Source: Bacteroidota bacterium
Lineage (GTDB): Bacteria; Bacteroidota; Bacteroidia; Flavobacteriales_D; Sanyastnellaceae
Reading direction: 5' to 3'
Assembly (NCBI GenBank): GCA_027619225.1
Contig: JAQCFW010000009.1
Location: 21,558 to 85,557 of the forward strand
DNA length: 64,000 bases
Of this stretch, positions 8,157-16,765 are shown piece by piece. The translations under genes were made by a program, and so were the position numbers. A model generated the notes under the pieces. It ran no database searches. It saw only the letters and a program-made list of their open reading frames with translations, and was not told the DNA's origin. Numbering within the stretch: position 1 is the first letter of the stretch; each line of letters opens with the position of its first letter.

Positions 8157-8585
8157 ATGAAAAATTTATTTACTTTATGTGCGTGTGCGTTTTTAACTTT
8201 CACGCTTTCAGCTCAATCTGAGCAAGCAGCCGGGTCTTATTACCTAGGTACAGGTGATGCGACTACTATAATGAACGTCTTTTCAACTGGCGTTATGATG
8301 AGCCCTACTATCGGGTACGCAGTAATTGATGATCTAGTTGTTTCAGGATCATTAAATGGTCTTACAGACGATTTAAATCTAAATTTAAATGTCCGTTACT
8401 TTTATAACGGTGTATTCTTTCAAGCTGGTGCAGATGATGTAGCTGGCGATATGAGTATCTCTTTAGGTGCTGGTAAGTATTTTCAGTTAAATGCTTTAAA
8501 TGATCGTTTGTATGTTGATCCACAGATCAATTACAATCTGGATACTGGATTTAATACTATGATTGGATTTGGAGCGCGCTTCTAA
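8157..8585 (+). CDS. Small secreted, probable outer-membrane beta-barrel protein
   Basis: A 142-residue protein I do not recognise by name. A signal peptide is clear: lysine, a hydrophobic run to LTFTLSAQ, with cleavage likely about residue 19-20. The mature part alternates polar and hydrophobic residues (YYLGTG, LNLNLNVRYFYNG, MSISLGAGKYFQLN) and ends GFGARF, with a terminal Phe typical of outer-membrane strands. At about 120 mature residues it could form only a small 6-8 strand barrel. It is a single-gene unit with its own hairpin terminator, suggesting strong independent expression. Confidence 0.7.
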   Translation: MKNLFTLCACAFLTFTLSAQSEQAAGSYYLGTGDATTIMNVFSTGVMMSPTIGYAVIDDLVVSGSLNGLTDDLNLNLNVRYFYNGVFFQAGADDVAGDMSISLGAGKYFQLNALNDRLYVDPQINYNLDTGFNTMIGFGARF

Positions 8586-8610
8586 GCTGCTTTAAGAAAT
8601 ATTATTATGA

Positions 8611-8643
8611 AAGGGCTAACCTGCGGGTTGGCCCTTTTTTTTA
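8611..8643 (+). terminator. Rho-independent terminator of the small barrel gene
   Basis: The stem AAGGGCTAACC, loop TGCG and return GGTTGGCCCTT are followed by an uninterrupted T-run. The 11-bp stem has one mismatch. It begins 26 bp after the stop codon. Confidence 0.9.
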
Positions 8644-8689
8644 TTTATAAATGTTTATTTTTGCAATCAAACTGCTTTTTATTAGTTAG

Positions 8690-9163
8690 ATGTATTCATT
8701 CCACAGCTCTTCTTGGTCGGATCTCACGAGAGACCAGTTTCATTCAATAGTAAGACTTCGCATTGATGTTTTCGTAGTTGAACAGGATTGTCCGTATCCT
8801 GAACTTGACGCTAAGGATTTAAAATCTATACAAGTCTATGCATTAAAGAGTGACGAGAATATTGCCTCAGGAGATTCAGCAGCTGCTTGTGTTAGAATAT
8901 GCGCTCCAGGAGTTAGCTATCCTGAGCCGAGTATAGGCCGAGTAGCGACACGTCCTGATTGCAGGAAAATGGGGCTCGGAATAGAGATAATGAAAAGAGC
9001 CATTGATGCGTGTGAGTCTGCTTATCCCGGTCAGGGAATCCGTATTTCTGCTCAGTGCTACCTTGAAAAGTTCTATGCTAACCTGGGGTTTTCCTCCACT
9101 GGCGAAACCTACTTAGAGGATAATATCCCCCATATCCAAATGTTTCGACCTAGCTCGACCTAG
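8690..9163 (+). CDS. ElaA-like GNAT acetyltransferase
   Basis: A 157-residue single-domain GNAT protein resembling ElaA. The N-terminal block FHSIVRLRIDVFVVEQDCPY is characteristic of that subfamily, and the acetyl-CoA loop region follows at GRVATRPDCRKMGLGIEIM (about 84-102), then a YLEKFYANLGF motif near 125. The acceptor substrate is unknown in the family. It sits alone, convergent with CTP synthase. Confidence 0.85.
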   Translation: MYSFHSSSWSDLTRDQFHSIVRLRIDVFVVEQDCPYPELDAKDLKSIQVYALKSDENIASGDSAAACVRICAPGVSYPEPSIGRVATRPDCRKMGLGIEIMKRAIDACESAYPGQGIRISAQCYLEKFYANLGFSSTGETYLEDNIPHIQMFRPSST

Positions 9164-9198
9164 CTCAAGTTGATTTTAACGACTAGTCGCCCCAATTG

Positions 9199-10872
9199 CT
9201 AATCAGCATCAATCAGTCCAGGGCCTGATAAAACAGTGGCCTTAACAAATGCCATAAAGAGGGGGTGAGGTGCGAGTACAGTAGATGCGTATTCTGGGTG
9301 AAACTGTGTCGCTACAAAGTATGGGTGAGAAGGTATCTCAATAATCTCAACCAATCCGTTAACCGGGTTGATTCCCGTAGCGATCATACCTGCATCTTCA
9401 AACCTAGTTCGGTATGCCTCGTTAAATTCATATCGATGTCTGTGGCGTTCTTCAACTGAATCTATTCCGTAGATTGATTTCGCTCTTGACCCTTCTTTTA
9501 AATCACAAGGGTAAGCTCCGAGCCTCATGGTTCCACCCATGTTTTTAACGGATTTCTGTTCCGCCATAATGTCAATGACTGGGTGAGGCGTGTATTGTTT
9601 AATTTCAGAAGAATGAGCCTCGGTTAAACCGAGTACATTTCTAGCAAATTCTACAACGGCGCATTGCATTCCGAGGCAAATCCCGAAGAATGGAATTTCG
9701 TTTAAGCGGGCGAATCTTATCGCTTCAAGTTTCCCATCTATCCCCCTAGATCCAAATCCAGGAGCGACCAATATTCCATCTAACTTTCCAAGAATCTCTA
9801 ATGAAGTTTTAGGTGTAACTTTCTCGGAGTGAATCCAATGAATCTCCACCTTGTTTTTCAAGTGAGCTCCCGCATGGGCAAGAGCTTCTGAAATACTTTT
9901 ATAGGAGTCCTTTAGCTCCACATACTTCCCAACTAGTCCAATATGAACTGTTGAGTCTGGATTTTTATATCTGTATAGGAATTCTTTCCAATCTTTTAAA
10001 TCGGGCTTATCGACAGTGCTATAGTCAATTCCTAACTTACTCATAACCACCTCATCAAGCCTCTCTTCTTGCATTAATAGTGGAACGTCGTAAATGGTCT
10101 CTGCATCTATTGATTCAATGACAGATTCTATATTTACATTACAAAATTGAGCTAGCTTAGACCTTATGCTGTGGGTAAGGTGATGTTCTGTTCTGCAAAC
10201 GAGAATATCGGGTTGAATGCCCAATTGTAGTAGTTGCTTTACTGAGTGCTGAGTGGGCTTCGTCTTTAACTCACCTGCAGCACTCAAATATGGAACGAGG
10301 GTTAGGTGAATGACTAAAGTATCATCAGGACTTTCCCACTTCATCTGTCTCACAGCCTCGATATATGGCAAAGATTCAATATCTCCCACTGTACCTCCAA
10401 TTTCTGTAATCACAAAGTCGAATTCAGATTCAGAACCTAAAATCTGTACACACCTCTTAATTTCGTCGGTGATATGAGGGATGATTTGGACTGTCTTACC
10501 GAGGTATTCACCGCGCCTCTCCTTATTTATTACCGACTGATAGATCCTCCCAGTAGTAATATTATTTGCCTGAGTAGTGCATACGTTTAGGAATCTTTCA
10601 TAGTGCCCTAAGTCCAAATCGGTTTCCGCACCATCAACAGTCACATAACACTCCCCATGTTCATACGGGTTCAAAGTACCAGGGTCAACATTGATATACG
10701 GATCGAGTTTCTGAATGGTAACTCTGTAGCCACGAGCTTGCAAAAGCTTGGCCAAAGAGGCGCTTACAATACCCTTCCCCAAACTCGAACTAACGCCCCC
10801 AGTCACAAAAATATAACGACTGTTGCTCCCTTTTGAGGAGGGGTTAGATGAAGAAGATTGTGTTAATGGCAT
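9199..10872 (-). CDS. pyrG: CTP synthase
   Basis: Makes CTP from UTP, ATP and glutamine. The synthetase domain begins with YIFVTGGVSSSLGKG (P-loop) and contains DPGTLNPYEHGE and GTVGDIESLPYIEA. The C-terminal glutaminase domain has the Cys nucleophile in GICLGMQC and the His/Glu pair in HPEY. The frame stays open to an ATG at 10920, but a -7 element TAACTTTG lies inside that extension (10903-10910). I therefore take the ATG at 10872, giving 557 residues. Even so, a Ser/Asn-rich leader of about 18 residues precedes the usual start of the family. Confidence 0.95.
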   Translation of the reverse strand: MPLTQSSSSNPSSKGSNSRYIFVTGGVSSSLGKGIVSASLAKLLQARGYRVTIQKLDPYINVDPGTLNPYEHGECYVTVDGAETDLDLGHYERFLNVCTTQANNITTGRIYQSVINKERRGEYLGKTVQIIPHITDEIKRCVQILGSESEFDFVITEIGGTVGDIESLPYIEAVRQMKWESPDDTLVIHLTLVPYLSAAGELKTKPTQHSVKQLLQLGIQPDILVCRTEHHLTHSIRSKLAQFCNVNIESVIESIDAETIYDVPLLMQEERLDEVVMSKLGIDYSTVDKPDLKDWKEFLYRYKNPDSTVHIGLVGKYVELKDSYKSISEALAHAGAHLKNKVEIHWIHSEKVTPKTSLEILGKLDGILVAPGFGSRGIDGKLEAIRFARLNEIPFFGICLGMQCAVVEFARNVLGLTEAHSSEIKQYTPHPVIDIMAEQKSVKNMGGTMRLGAYPCDLKEGSRAKSIYGIDSVEERHRHRYEFNEAYRTRFEDAGMIATGINPVNGLVEIIEIPSHPYFVATQFHPEYASTVLAPHPLFMAFVKATVLSGPGLIDAD

Positions 10873-10902
10873 GTTCCGAATTCGAAGTGTGAATACGGGG
10901 TA

Positions 10903-10930
10903 CAAAGTTAGGAGAAACATTCGTTACAAA
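10903..10930 (-). promoter_or_regulatory. pyrG promoter
   Basis: Minus-strand TAACTTTG (10903-10910) matches the Bacteroidota -7 box, and TTTG (10927-10930) lies 16 bp upstream as a possible -33 box, a slightly short spacing. Transcription should start near 10896, leaving a leader of about 24 nt before the ATG at 10872. Confidence 0.6.
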
Positions 10931-10976
10931 TGACTTTCCTAAGATATTTATCGGTTAACAATTAAATAGACAAACC

Positions 10977-12065
10977 TCACATTAACTTTCCAGTCAAGGC
11001 ATCGACGATCTTGAACCCAGAAAGGAATTCTCTGGCGACTATACGTAGCAGGGTGTAGCCCGGGATGGCCAGTACCATACCGGAAACCCCTCCGAGGAGG
11101 CCGGCCATACTAATGATTATGAATATCTCGAGTGGGTGTGCCATTACTCTATTGGAGAATATAAATGGTTGTGTGAAGAAATTGTCCACGAGTTGCGTGA
11201 TGCCGTAGACGATAGCGGCATAGAGGATGTGGAAGCCCCATCCCGAGGGGTCGCCCTCGTATGTTGTTGCCACGATGGTGAGGCCGAGGACCGTGGAGGC
11301 GAGTGGGCCCAGGTAGGGAATGAGGTTAAATAGACCGGCGATAAAGCCCAAAATGAGAGCGTTCGAGGCTCCGATGATGGCCAGACCAGATGAGACCATG
11401 ATGGTGACTATTGTCATTTGGACTATAAGACCGGAAAAATATCGGGTGAGAAGAAGGGAAGAGGACTCCATTACGTGCTCCATCTTTTCGACCTGAGACT
11501 CGGGGGTGAGGGCGAGGATCATCTTGTGGAAAAGGTCAGCGTCCTTGAGGAAGAAGAAGGTCATAAAGAGGATGCTGAACAGGGCGATGAATGCACTGCC
11601 CAGGAAGTTAAAGAATCCCGAGAAGATGCTTCCAACTCCGTCAAGTCCTATGAGGTTTTGGATTTGGGAGGTGAGGAGGGAGGTAGCACTTTGATCGGAG
11701 AGATTAAGGCGAGCAGAGAGAGAGTCGGCAGAGGCCAACCACTTTTGAACGGTGCTCGTGATGTGCTCAGGGTCGAGAGAGCTAAGGACTTTCGCCTCAG
11801 CTGCAACAAGCGGCCCAAACATCCCCAATACAACTCCCCCTAACGTAATAAAACTCACTAAAGCCACTACAGCTCCCACCGAAGAGGAAATATTCTTTCC
11901 TTTAATTTTCCCTTTAGAAACAAGGTTTACGATAGGTCTTCCTGCGAAGCTGAGGGCTACAGAAACAAGAAGATATCCCAATAACCCTCGAAAGAAGTAC
12001 AGTGCGTAAAGACCTAAAAGAACTCCTATAACTTGTAGAATATTGCGGGTGGTGGAATTTTGCAT
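10977..12065 (-). CDS. AI-2E/PerM family membrane permease
   Basis: A 362-residue polytopic membrane protein of the AI-2E transporter (PerM/YdiK) family. Hydrophobic segments lie near residues 10-45 and 62-85, then about 150-175 and several between 205 and 350. The family-typical GFIAGLFNLIPYLGPLAS motif is at about 240-257. Members include autoinducer-2 exporters and Na+/H+ antiporters, so the substrate cannot be assigned. The coding strand uses unusually few T residues in places, which opens long antisense frames; those are shadows. Confidence 0.85.
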   Translation of the reverse strand: MQNSTTRNILQVIGVLLGLYALYFFRGLLGYLLVSVALSFAGRPIVNLVSKGKIKGKNISSSVGAVVALVSFITLGGVVLGMFGPLVAAEAKVLSSLDPEHITSTVQKWLASADSLSARLNLSDQSATSLLTSQIQNLIGLDGVGSIFSGFFNFLGSAFIALFSILFMTFFFLKDADLFHKMILALTPESQVEKMEHVMESSSLLLTRYFSGLIVQMTIVTIMVSSGLAIIGASNALILGFIAGLFNLIPYLGPLASTVLGLTIVATTYEGDPSGWGFHILYAAIVYGITQLVDNFFTQPFIFSNRVMAHPLEIFIIISMAGLLGGVSGMVLAIPGYTLLRIVAREFLSGFKIVDALTGKLM

Positions 12066-12123
12066 AAGAAGTTAGAATAAGATTAAATCGGTTTAGATGG
12101 GTACCTGTTATTTTGATTGCAAG

Positions 12124-12594
12124 TTAAGGTGTGTAGATTTTAACGACTACCCCAGTATTGTCAAAGATTTCTCGCCACTCGTTGATGAGTAAATCGATCA
12201 CAACTCCAGTTCCTGGGGGCATGGGGATGTCTTCGCCGGTGAGTCTTTTGACGAGGTTCATGATTCCTGGGTTGTGCCCTACGATGATGCATGTTTCGAA
12301 CTCTTCAGATAACCCTTCTAAGTATGTAAGCCAAACCTTGTCTTCCGCCAAATATCCGTCTTCTAAAAATATGAATGACACATTGTGCGATCCAAGTTTG
12401 CTTTGTAAAATTTCCGATGTCTTCACAGTCCTTGTAGATGGGGAGCTTACGAGTATCCCCTTATGTATGTGCTGTTTCGAGAATTCCTCACTCACTCTTT
12501 CTATATCTGACTGTCCTTTGTTTGTAAGTGGCCTATCGAAATCGGGGCTGCTGATGGCTGCTTCGCCATGTCTGAAAACAAAAAGATTAGGCAT
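12124..12594 (-). CDS. SixA-like histidine phosphatase
   Basis: A histidine-phosphatase-superfamily protein of 156 residues from the ATG at 12594. The catalytic RHG motif is in LFVFRHGEA right at the N-terminus, and the second His is in IIVGHNPGIMNL (about 106-117). Length and motifs fit SixA, which removes phosphate from phosphohistidine proteins. A longer frame reaches 12636 but would overlap the control region of the divergent DtxR-family gene, and RHG normally lies within the first dozen residues, so the later start is preferred. Confidence 0.82.
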   Translation of the reverse strand: MPNLFVFRHGEAAISSPDFDRPLTNKGQSDIERVSEEFSKQHIHKGILVSSPSTRTVKTSEILQSKLGSHNVSFIFLEDGYLAEDKVWLTYLEGLSEEFETCIIVGHNPGIMNLVKRLTGEDIPMPPGTGVVIDLLINEWREIFDNTGVVVKIYTP

Positions 12595-12622
12595 GACTAA
12601 ATTTTCGGAGATATTGTGATTA

Positions 12623-12641
12623 ACTTTGTACCTCACAAAGT
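12623..12641. promoter_or_regulatory. 19-bp palindromic operator over the DtxR-family gene's own promoter
   Basis: Perfect 7-bp arms ACTTTGT and ACAAAGT are separated by ACCTC, giving 19 bp, the operator length typical of DtxR/IdeR/MntR dimers. The left arm overlaps the -7 element TAACTTTG (12621-12628), so binding would block RNA polymerase. Self-repression by metal-loaded regulator is the inference. Confidence 0.6.
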
Positions 12642-12651
12642 ACTCATTAAA

Positions 12652-13320
12652 TTGATTTCATCCACTACATCAAGCAACAGGCAAGATTATTTAAAGGCGA
12701 TTTTGTCTTTTGAATTACGTGGAACTAAAGCGAGTACTTCAGCAATTTCGGACAGACTCAGCACCAGGCCAGCTTCTGTGACTGGGATGTTCAGGGTGTT
12801 GGCCGATAGCGATTTAATCGAATACATACCTTACGAAGGGGCTAAACTTACCATAAAAGGTCGGAACGAAGCGGTCTCTCTATTGAGGAAACATAGATTG
12901 TGGGAAACTTTTATGGTGGAAAAATTAGGGTTTAGTTGGGATGAAGTCCATGAGGTGGCTGAGCAATTAGAACACGTAGATTCTCTAAAACTAATTTCTA
13001 AGTTAGATGCCTATCTCGGATTCCCGAGGTTCGATCCACACGGAGATCCTATCCCAGATTCGAAGGGTGTTTTCTCTGACAGATCAACCTTGGTAGGGGT
13101 GTGTGAAATCGCGATTGGCAAAACAGCATCTATTCGGGGAGTACTGAGCAGCAGTGATTCTTTCCTAAAGCATCTCGATGATTTAGGGATTAAGCTGGGA
13201 TTAGTATTTACTGTTGTTAAGGTATTTGAGTATGATGGTAGTTTGCAGGTAAGTGTGAGTGGTAAAGAGGTGGTTTGGTCTAAAAAATTAGTGGAACAGC
13301 TTTTAGCTGAAGTTAAATAG
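12652..13320 (+). CDS. DtxR/MntR-family metal-dependent transcriptional regulator
   Basis: An iron- or manganese-responsive repressor. The N-terminal winged helix contains DYLKAILSFE and SAISDRLSTRPASVTGMF. The dimerisation/metal domain has HRLWETFMVEKLGFSWDEVH (His and Glu ligands) and the EQLEHVDS helix. A C-terminal FeoA/SH3-like domain ends the protein. The frame extends back to a GTG at 12616, but the -7 box and palindromic operator lie at 12621-12641, so the TTG at 12652 (222 residues) is favoured. It is followed 18 bp later by a ZIP metal transporter, the expected target. Mn versus Fe specificity is open. Confidence 0.85.
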   Translation: MISSTTSSNRQDYLKAILSFELRGTKASTSAISDRLSTRPASVTGMFRVLADSDLIEYIPYEGAKLTIKGRNEAVSLLRKHRLWETFMVEKLGFSWDEVHEVAEQLEHVDSLKLISKLDAYLGFPRFDPHGDPIPDSKGVFSDRSTLVGVCEIAIGKTASIRGVLSSSDSFLKHLDDLGIKLGLVFTVVKVFEYDGSLQVSVSGKEVVWSKKLVEQLLAEVK

Positions 13321-13338
13321 TAAAGTAGATTATAGGAA

Positions 13339-14208
13339 ATGATGACATATGATTCTTTATTAACATGGCTGGAGACGATAGGGCCTATTCGCCAAGCATT
13401 ATATGCTGGGTTATTTACATGGGGGTTAACAGCAATAGGTGCTGCCCTGGTCTTTTTATTTAACGCATCAAATCGCAAGGTGTTAGATTGTGCGCTTGGA
13501 TTTACTGGAGGTGTAATGATTGCTGCAAGTTTTTGGTCACTGCTATCTCCTGCAATCGCTTATGTCGAACTCCAAAATGAAATGGGATTAAGTACAATGC
13601 CACCGTGGTTGCCTCCTGCTATTGGGTTTTTTCTCGGAGCGTTGTTCTTATTTGTTTTAGATAAAATTATTCCTCATCTACATTTATTTGCCAAAAGGGA
13701 GGAGGCAGAAGGGATATCTACAGACTGGAGAAAAACTATTTTATTAGTGTTGGCCATTGCACTGCATAATATCCCAGAAGGATTAGCTGTTGGAGTTGCC
13801 TTTGGTGCCCTTGCTAATCCAGAACTTTTAGGAATGGATGGCCATTCAGTTTTCACAATAGGTGGTGCGGTTGCTTTAGCTATTGGAATTGGAATTCAAA
13901 ATTTTCCGGAAGGATTTGCTGTCTCTATGCCTTTAAGAAGAATGGGGGTCAGTAAATGGAAATCTTGGAAATGGGGTCAGCTGTCAGCTATTGTTGAACC
14001 CATATTTGCGGTAATAGGAGCTGCTATAGTCATGACGGTTTTGCCAATCCTTCCCTATGCTTTAGCTTTTGCTGCAGGAGCTATGATCTTTATTGTAGTA
14101 GAAGAAGTGATTCCTGAGAGTCAACGCGGGGGGAATACAGACCTTGCTACAATGGGATTAATCGTTGGATTCATCGTCATGATGTCGCTTGATGTTGGAC
14201 TTGGGTAG
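13339..14208 (+). CDS. ZIP family divalent metal transporter
   Basis: A 289-residue eight-helix transporter of the ZIP family, importing Zn2+, Mn2+ or Fe2+. The helix IV signature HNIPEGLAVGVAFGALA (about 136-152) and helix V motif QNFPEGFAVSMP (about 187-198) carry the binuclear metal-site residues. A short loop with HLHLF and acidic residues (about 113-125) fits the variable metal-binding loop. It lies 18 bp after the DtxR-family regulator, so is probably co-transcribed and metal-repressed. It converges with mpl, only 5 bp away. Confidence 0.9.
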   Translation: MMTYDSLLTWLETIGPIRQALYAGLFTWGLTAIGAALVFLFNASNRKVLDCALGFTGGVMIAASFWSLLSPAIAYVELQNEMGLSTMPPWLPPAIGFFLGALFLFVLDKIIPHLHLFAKREEAEGISTDWRKTILLVLAIALHNIPEGLAVGVAFGALANPELLGMDGHSVFTIGGAVALAIGIGIQNFPEGFAVSMPLRRMGVSKWKSWKWGQLSAIVEPIFAVIGAAIVMTVLPILPYALAFAAGAMIFIVVEEVIPESQRGGNTDLATMGLIVGFIVMMSLDVGLG

Positions 14209-14213
14209 CGCTC

Positions 14214-15569
14214 TTATTGAGGAATTTCTGCTCCCCCAAACCTTCCGGAGCTCATCATCAGCACACAGTGGTTTTCTTTAGGAATAGCGTTAAGTCTTTT
14301 CTCCAGAGAATCTACTGATGTAATAACTTCAAGATCTTCTCTCCCAAAGGCATCTTTAACTTCTTGTATAGAGATCGCGGGCAGGCGTTTATGTTCTACA
14401 ACTTTAGGGTCATAAAATACGATGGCTTTGTCTACAGCATCCATGCTGTGAGAGTACTGAGGCAGGAATTCTTTGTTTAAGCTTGAAAAAGTATGAAGCT
14501 CAAAAACCGCAGTCACCTTCCTTTCAGGAAATGACCCAACAACGCCTGATTGTGTCGCCTTGAGTTTAGAAGGAGCGTGAGCGAAATCTCTAAAGACAGT
14601 GAATTTTTTTTGCGGCCGTTCTACAGCCACTTCTAATCTCCTTGCAGCTCCTGTAAAACCTTCAATCGCTTTGTCGAACTGTTCTGCTGAGATAGATAGC
14701 GATTTGCAAATGGCTCTTGCTCCCGCTAAGTTTTGGAAATTGTGAGCCCCCACGAGTTTAGATATTGCGGTTGTGTTGTCAGAGTAGGTGATCACCGAGC
14801 TGCCATTGCCCGGAATACTAGAAGGCGTGAAATATGGCTCACAGTAAATGTCAGGTCTTTTGTTAGAAGCCTCTTTAATGAGGCTTAAAAGTTGAGAATC
14901 TTCACAGCAGTACACGAGTGTTGCTCCTTGTTCTAAAGTCTCAATAAATTTCCGAAAAGTGTCTAAGTAGCTTTCTTCTGTTGGAAAAACATTTATGTGA
15001 TCCCAGGCAATGCCCGTGATTATCGCTATGTGCGGTCTGTAGTGGAGAAATTTCGACCTGCTGTCAATGGGAGAGCTCAGGTATTCATCTCCTTCAATCA
15101 CTGCCAAATCATTTTTTTTGTTCAATTCGAGCATGCGGTCGAACCCCTCGAGTTGAGCACCAACCATATAATCAGCATTTCTCCCTAAAGCGCTCAAGAC
15201 ATGAAGAAGCATAGATGTAATGGTCGTCTTTCCATGAGAACCCCCAACGACTAAACGCTTTTTATCTTTGGTAGCGTTGAATAGAAATTCGGGATATGAT
15301 TGAACGCTTAACCCTAGCTCTCGTGCCCGTGCAAGTTCAGGGTTATCTTTTCTCGCATGCATCCCCAGAATAACTACGTCTATCTTGTTAGTGAGATTCT
15401 CAGGGTGCCAACCCTCGCTATTAGGGAGCAACCCCGCTTTCTCAAGTCGACCTCTACTTGGCTCAAAGATTTGGTCATCACTCCCTGATACATTATGCCC
15501 GCTGTCTTTTAGCGCAAGGGCGAAATTGTGCATAGCACTTCCTCCAATTGCGATTAGGTGAATTCTCAT
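14214..15569 (-). CDS. mpl: UDP-N-acetylmuramate:tripeptide ligase (Mpl-type Mur ligase)
   Basis: A 451-residue Mur ligase that reattaches the recycled tripeptide L-Ala-gamma-D-Glu-mDAP to UDP-MurNAc, recovering peptidoglycan fragments. The N-terminal Rossmann part begins MRIHLIAIGGSAMHNFALAL, followed by SGSDDQIFEPSRGRLEKAG. The ATP P-loop is GGSHGKTTITSML (about 108-120) and EGDEY (about 159-163) is the metal-binding acidic site. The first 30 residues separate Mpl from MurC, which has GIGGxGM. Monocistronic. Confidence 0.88.
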   Translation of the reverse strand: MRIHLIAIGGSAMHNFALALKDSGHNVSGSDDQIFEPSRGRLEKAGLLPNSEGWHPENLTNKIDVVILGMHARKDNPELARARELGLSVQSYPEFLFNATKDKKRLVVGGSHGKTTITSMLLHVLSALGRNADYMVGAQLEGFDRMLELNKKNDLAVIEGDEYLSSPIDSRSKFLHYRPHIAIITGIAWDHINVFPTEESYLDTFRKFIETLEQGATLVYCCEDSQLLSLIKEASNKRPDIYCEPYFTPSSIPGNGSSVITYSDNTTAISKLVGAHNFQNLAGARAICKSLSISAEQFDKAIEGFTGAARRLEVAVERPQKKFTVFRDFAHAPSKLKATQSGVVGSFPERKVTAVFELHTFSSLNKEFLPQYSHSMDAVDKAIVFYDPKVVEHKRLPAISIQEVKDAFGREDLEVITSVDSLEKRLNAIPKENHCVLMMSSGRFGGAEIPQ

Positions 15570-15637
15570 AATGGTAAAGTTGAGGATTCATAGGCGGTTT
15601 TTTATGAATTTTAAAATGTTTTTCCCACATTGCAACT

Positions 15638-16456
15638 ATGAAAATTCGTGATGGTGTTTCAGCAACTTTTAGGGCCTTGCCTTTTATGGCTTCGAACGGT
15701 CTTTTAATTTGGTTTCTTCCAGCATTTTTTCTGACTATAGCCTTAAGTTTTGGAGCTTTTACTCTAATAGATATGGCAGTTGATGGTGCAGATCATCTGT
15801 ATACAACAACGTTTGGGGAACATTCTTTAGCTGTATGCGGTGAAGGTATGATCGCAATGGATTGTATTGAGGAAATAATCAGAGCAATAGGTTCTTATAT
15901 GTTGAGTATAGTTGTGTGGATTGGGCTTTTTTGGTTAAAAGTCAAACTCATGAAATACTTGGTGCTTATTTTCCTGGGCCCCGTAATGGCTATGCTGTCT
16001 GAACTTACAGAGCAGAAGATTACGGGTGTTGTTCGTCCATTTTCTTTGGGTAATTTTTTGCGAGAGGTGTTTCGAGGAATACGCACGGCCTTGCTTTATT
16101 TAATTATTGAGCTTTGTCTTGCGATTTTGCTTTTGATTGTGGCTCTCGTTGTTGGTTTTATGTTTCCTATTTTACTTCCAGTGATTGCTCCACTTGAGTT
16201 GTTAATTGCTTTTGTTATGGGGGCCTTCTTTTACGGTGCTGCTTCTATGGATTATGTTTGGGAGCGAGAAGGGGCCGGAGCTGTTGAATCTATTCGTATG
16301 GCTTTTAAATCTCGCCGTCTTGCAGTAGGATTAGGTATTGTATTCTCGGTTTTAATGGCTATTCCCATTTTGAACTTTACACTTGCTCCAATCTTTGCCC
16401 CTGCGGTTACGGCTGTTGCAGCATCACTTGTGTTGAAAGGAAGCGCAGGAAATTAA
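15638..16456 (+). CDS. EI24/CysZ-like membrane protein
   Basis: A 272-residue integral membrane protein of the EI24 domain family, which includes the bacterial sulfate transporter CysZ. Hydrophobic segments are near 22-45, 88-115, 150-185, 188-208 and 230-262. The conserved patch WLKVKLMKYLVLIFLGPVMA (about 102-121) and the SMDYVWEREGAG segment (about 205-216) fit the family. No sulfur-assimilation gene is nearby, so a sulfate role is not supported by context. Its transcript probably ends at the hairpin in repeat cluster B. Confidence 0.75.
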   Translation: MKIRDGVSATFRALPFMASNGLLIWFLPAFFLTIALSFGAFTLIDMAVDGADHLYTTTFGEHSLAVCGEGMIAMDCIEEIIRAIGSYMLSIVVWIGLFWLKVKLMKYLVLIFLGPVMAMLSELTEQKITGVVRPFSLGNFLREVFRGIRTALLYLIIELCLAILLLIVALVVGFMFPILLPVIAPLELLIAFVMGAFFYGAASMDYVWEREGAGAVESIRMAFKSRRLAVGLGIVFSVLMAIPILNFTLAPIFAPAVTAVAASLVLKGSAGN

Positions 16457-16506
16457 AGTTGAGTTTAAGTTTGTGATATTTTTTCGGCAGAGAGTGTCGT
16501 GGGTCT

Positions 16507-16535
16507 GTGCGGACAGTGTCGTCGCACTTTTTTTT
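16507..16535 (+). terminator. Hairpin plus T8, probable terminator of the EI24/CysZ-like gene
   Basis: GTGCG at 16507-16511 pairs with CGCAC at 16523-16527 and is followed by eight T residues. It is also the first unit of repeat cluster B, so here the repeat itself has terminator form. Confidence 0.6.
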
Positions 16536-16737
16536 AATTTATCTATTACATCTGTTAATGCTAGATAAATTCAGACACTGCTGTGTTTACATGTTAGCGC
16601 ACTTTTGAATTGTATTTCTGCGTTAACGTGTAACCGCACTTGTGATTAGGTTTTTTAAGATTATATAGGGGTTGCGAGGGTGATTTTGTGTAAGAACGTT
16701 TACACTGTCGACACACAGTGGTGTTGTATCAACCCAC
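16507..16737. repeat. Intergenic inverted-repeat cluster B (five units)
   Basis: The 309-bp gap between convergent genes holds units at 16507-16527, 16583-16602, 16620-16639, 16698-16716 and 16718-16737, and no credible gene. Spacing between unit starts is about 76, 37, 78 and 20 bp. The reverse complement of the first unit matches cluster C's last unit (27121-27141) at 19 of 21 positions, shared as GTGCGACRACACTGTCCRCA. The fourth shares GTTTACACTGT with the reverse complement of cluster A's first unit. These shared words far from each other show one repeat family. Confidence 0.72.
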
Positions 16738-16765
16738 AGTACATAGTGAAATGGAGTTGATCAAG

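Noticed and set aside
10873..10920. Longer CTP synthase N-terminus
   Set aside because: Contains the probable -7 promoter element and resembles nothing in the family.
11418..11843. 141-codon frame antisense to the PerM-like gene
   Set aside because: Highly charged shadow frame caused by the base composition of the real gene, which has clear family motifs.
16507..16737. Integron attC sites or parS sites
   Set aside because: No integrase or cassette genes, no conserved GTTRRRY core pairs, and the units do not match the parS consensus TGTTTCACGTGAAACA.
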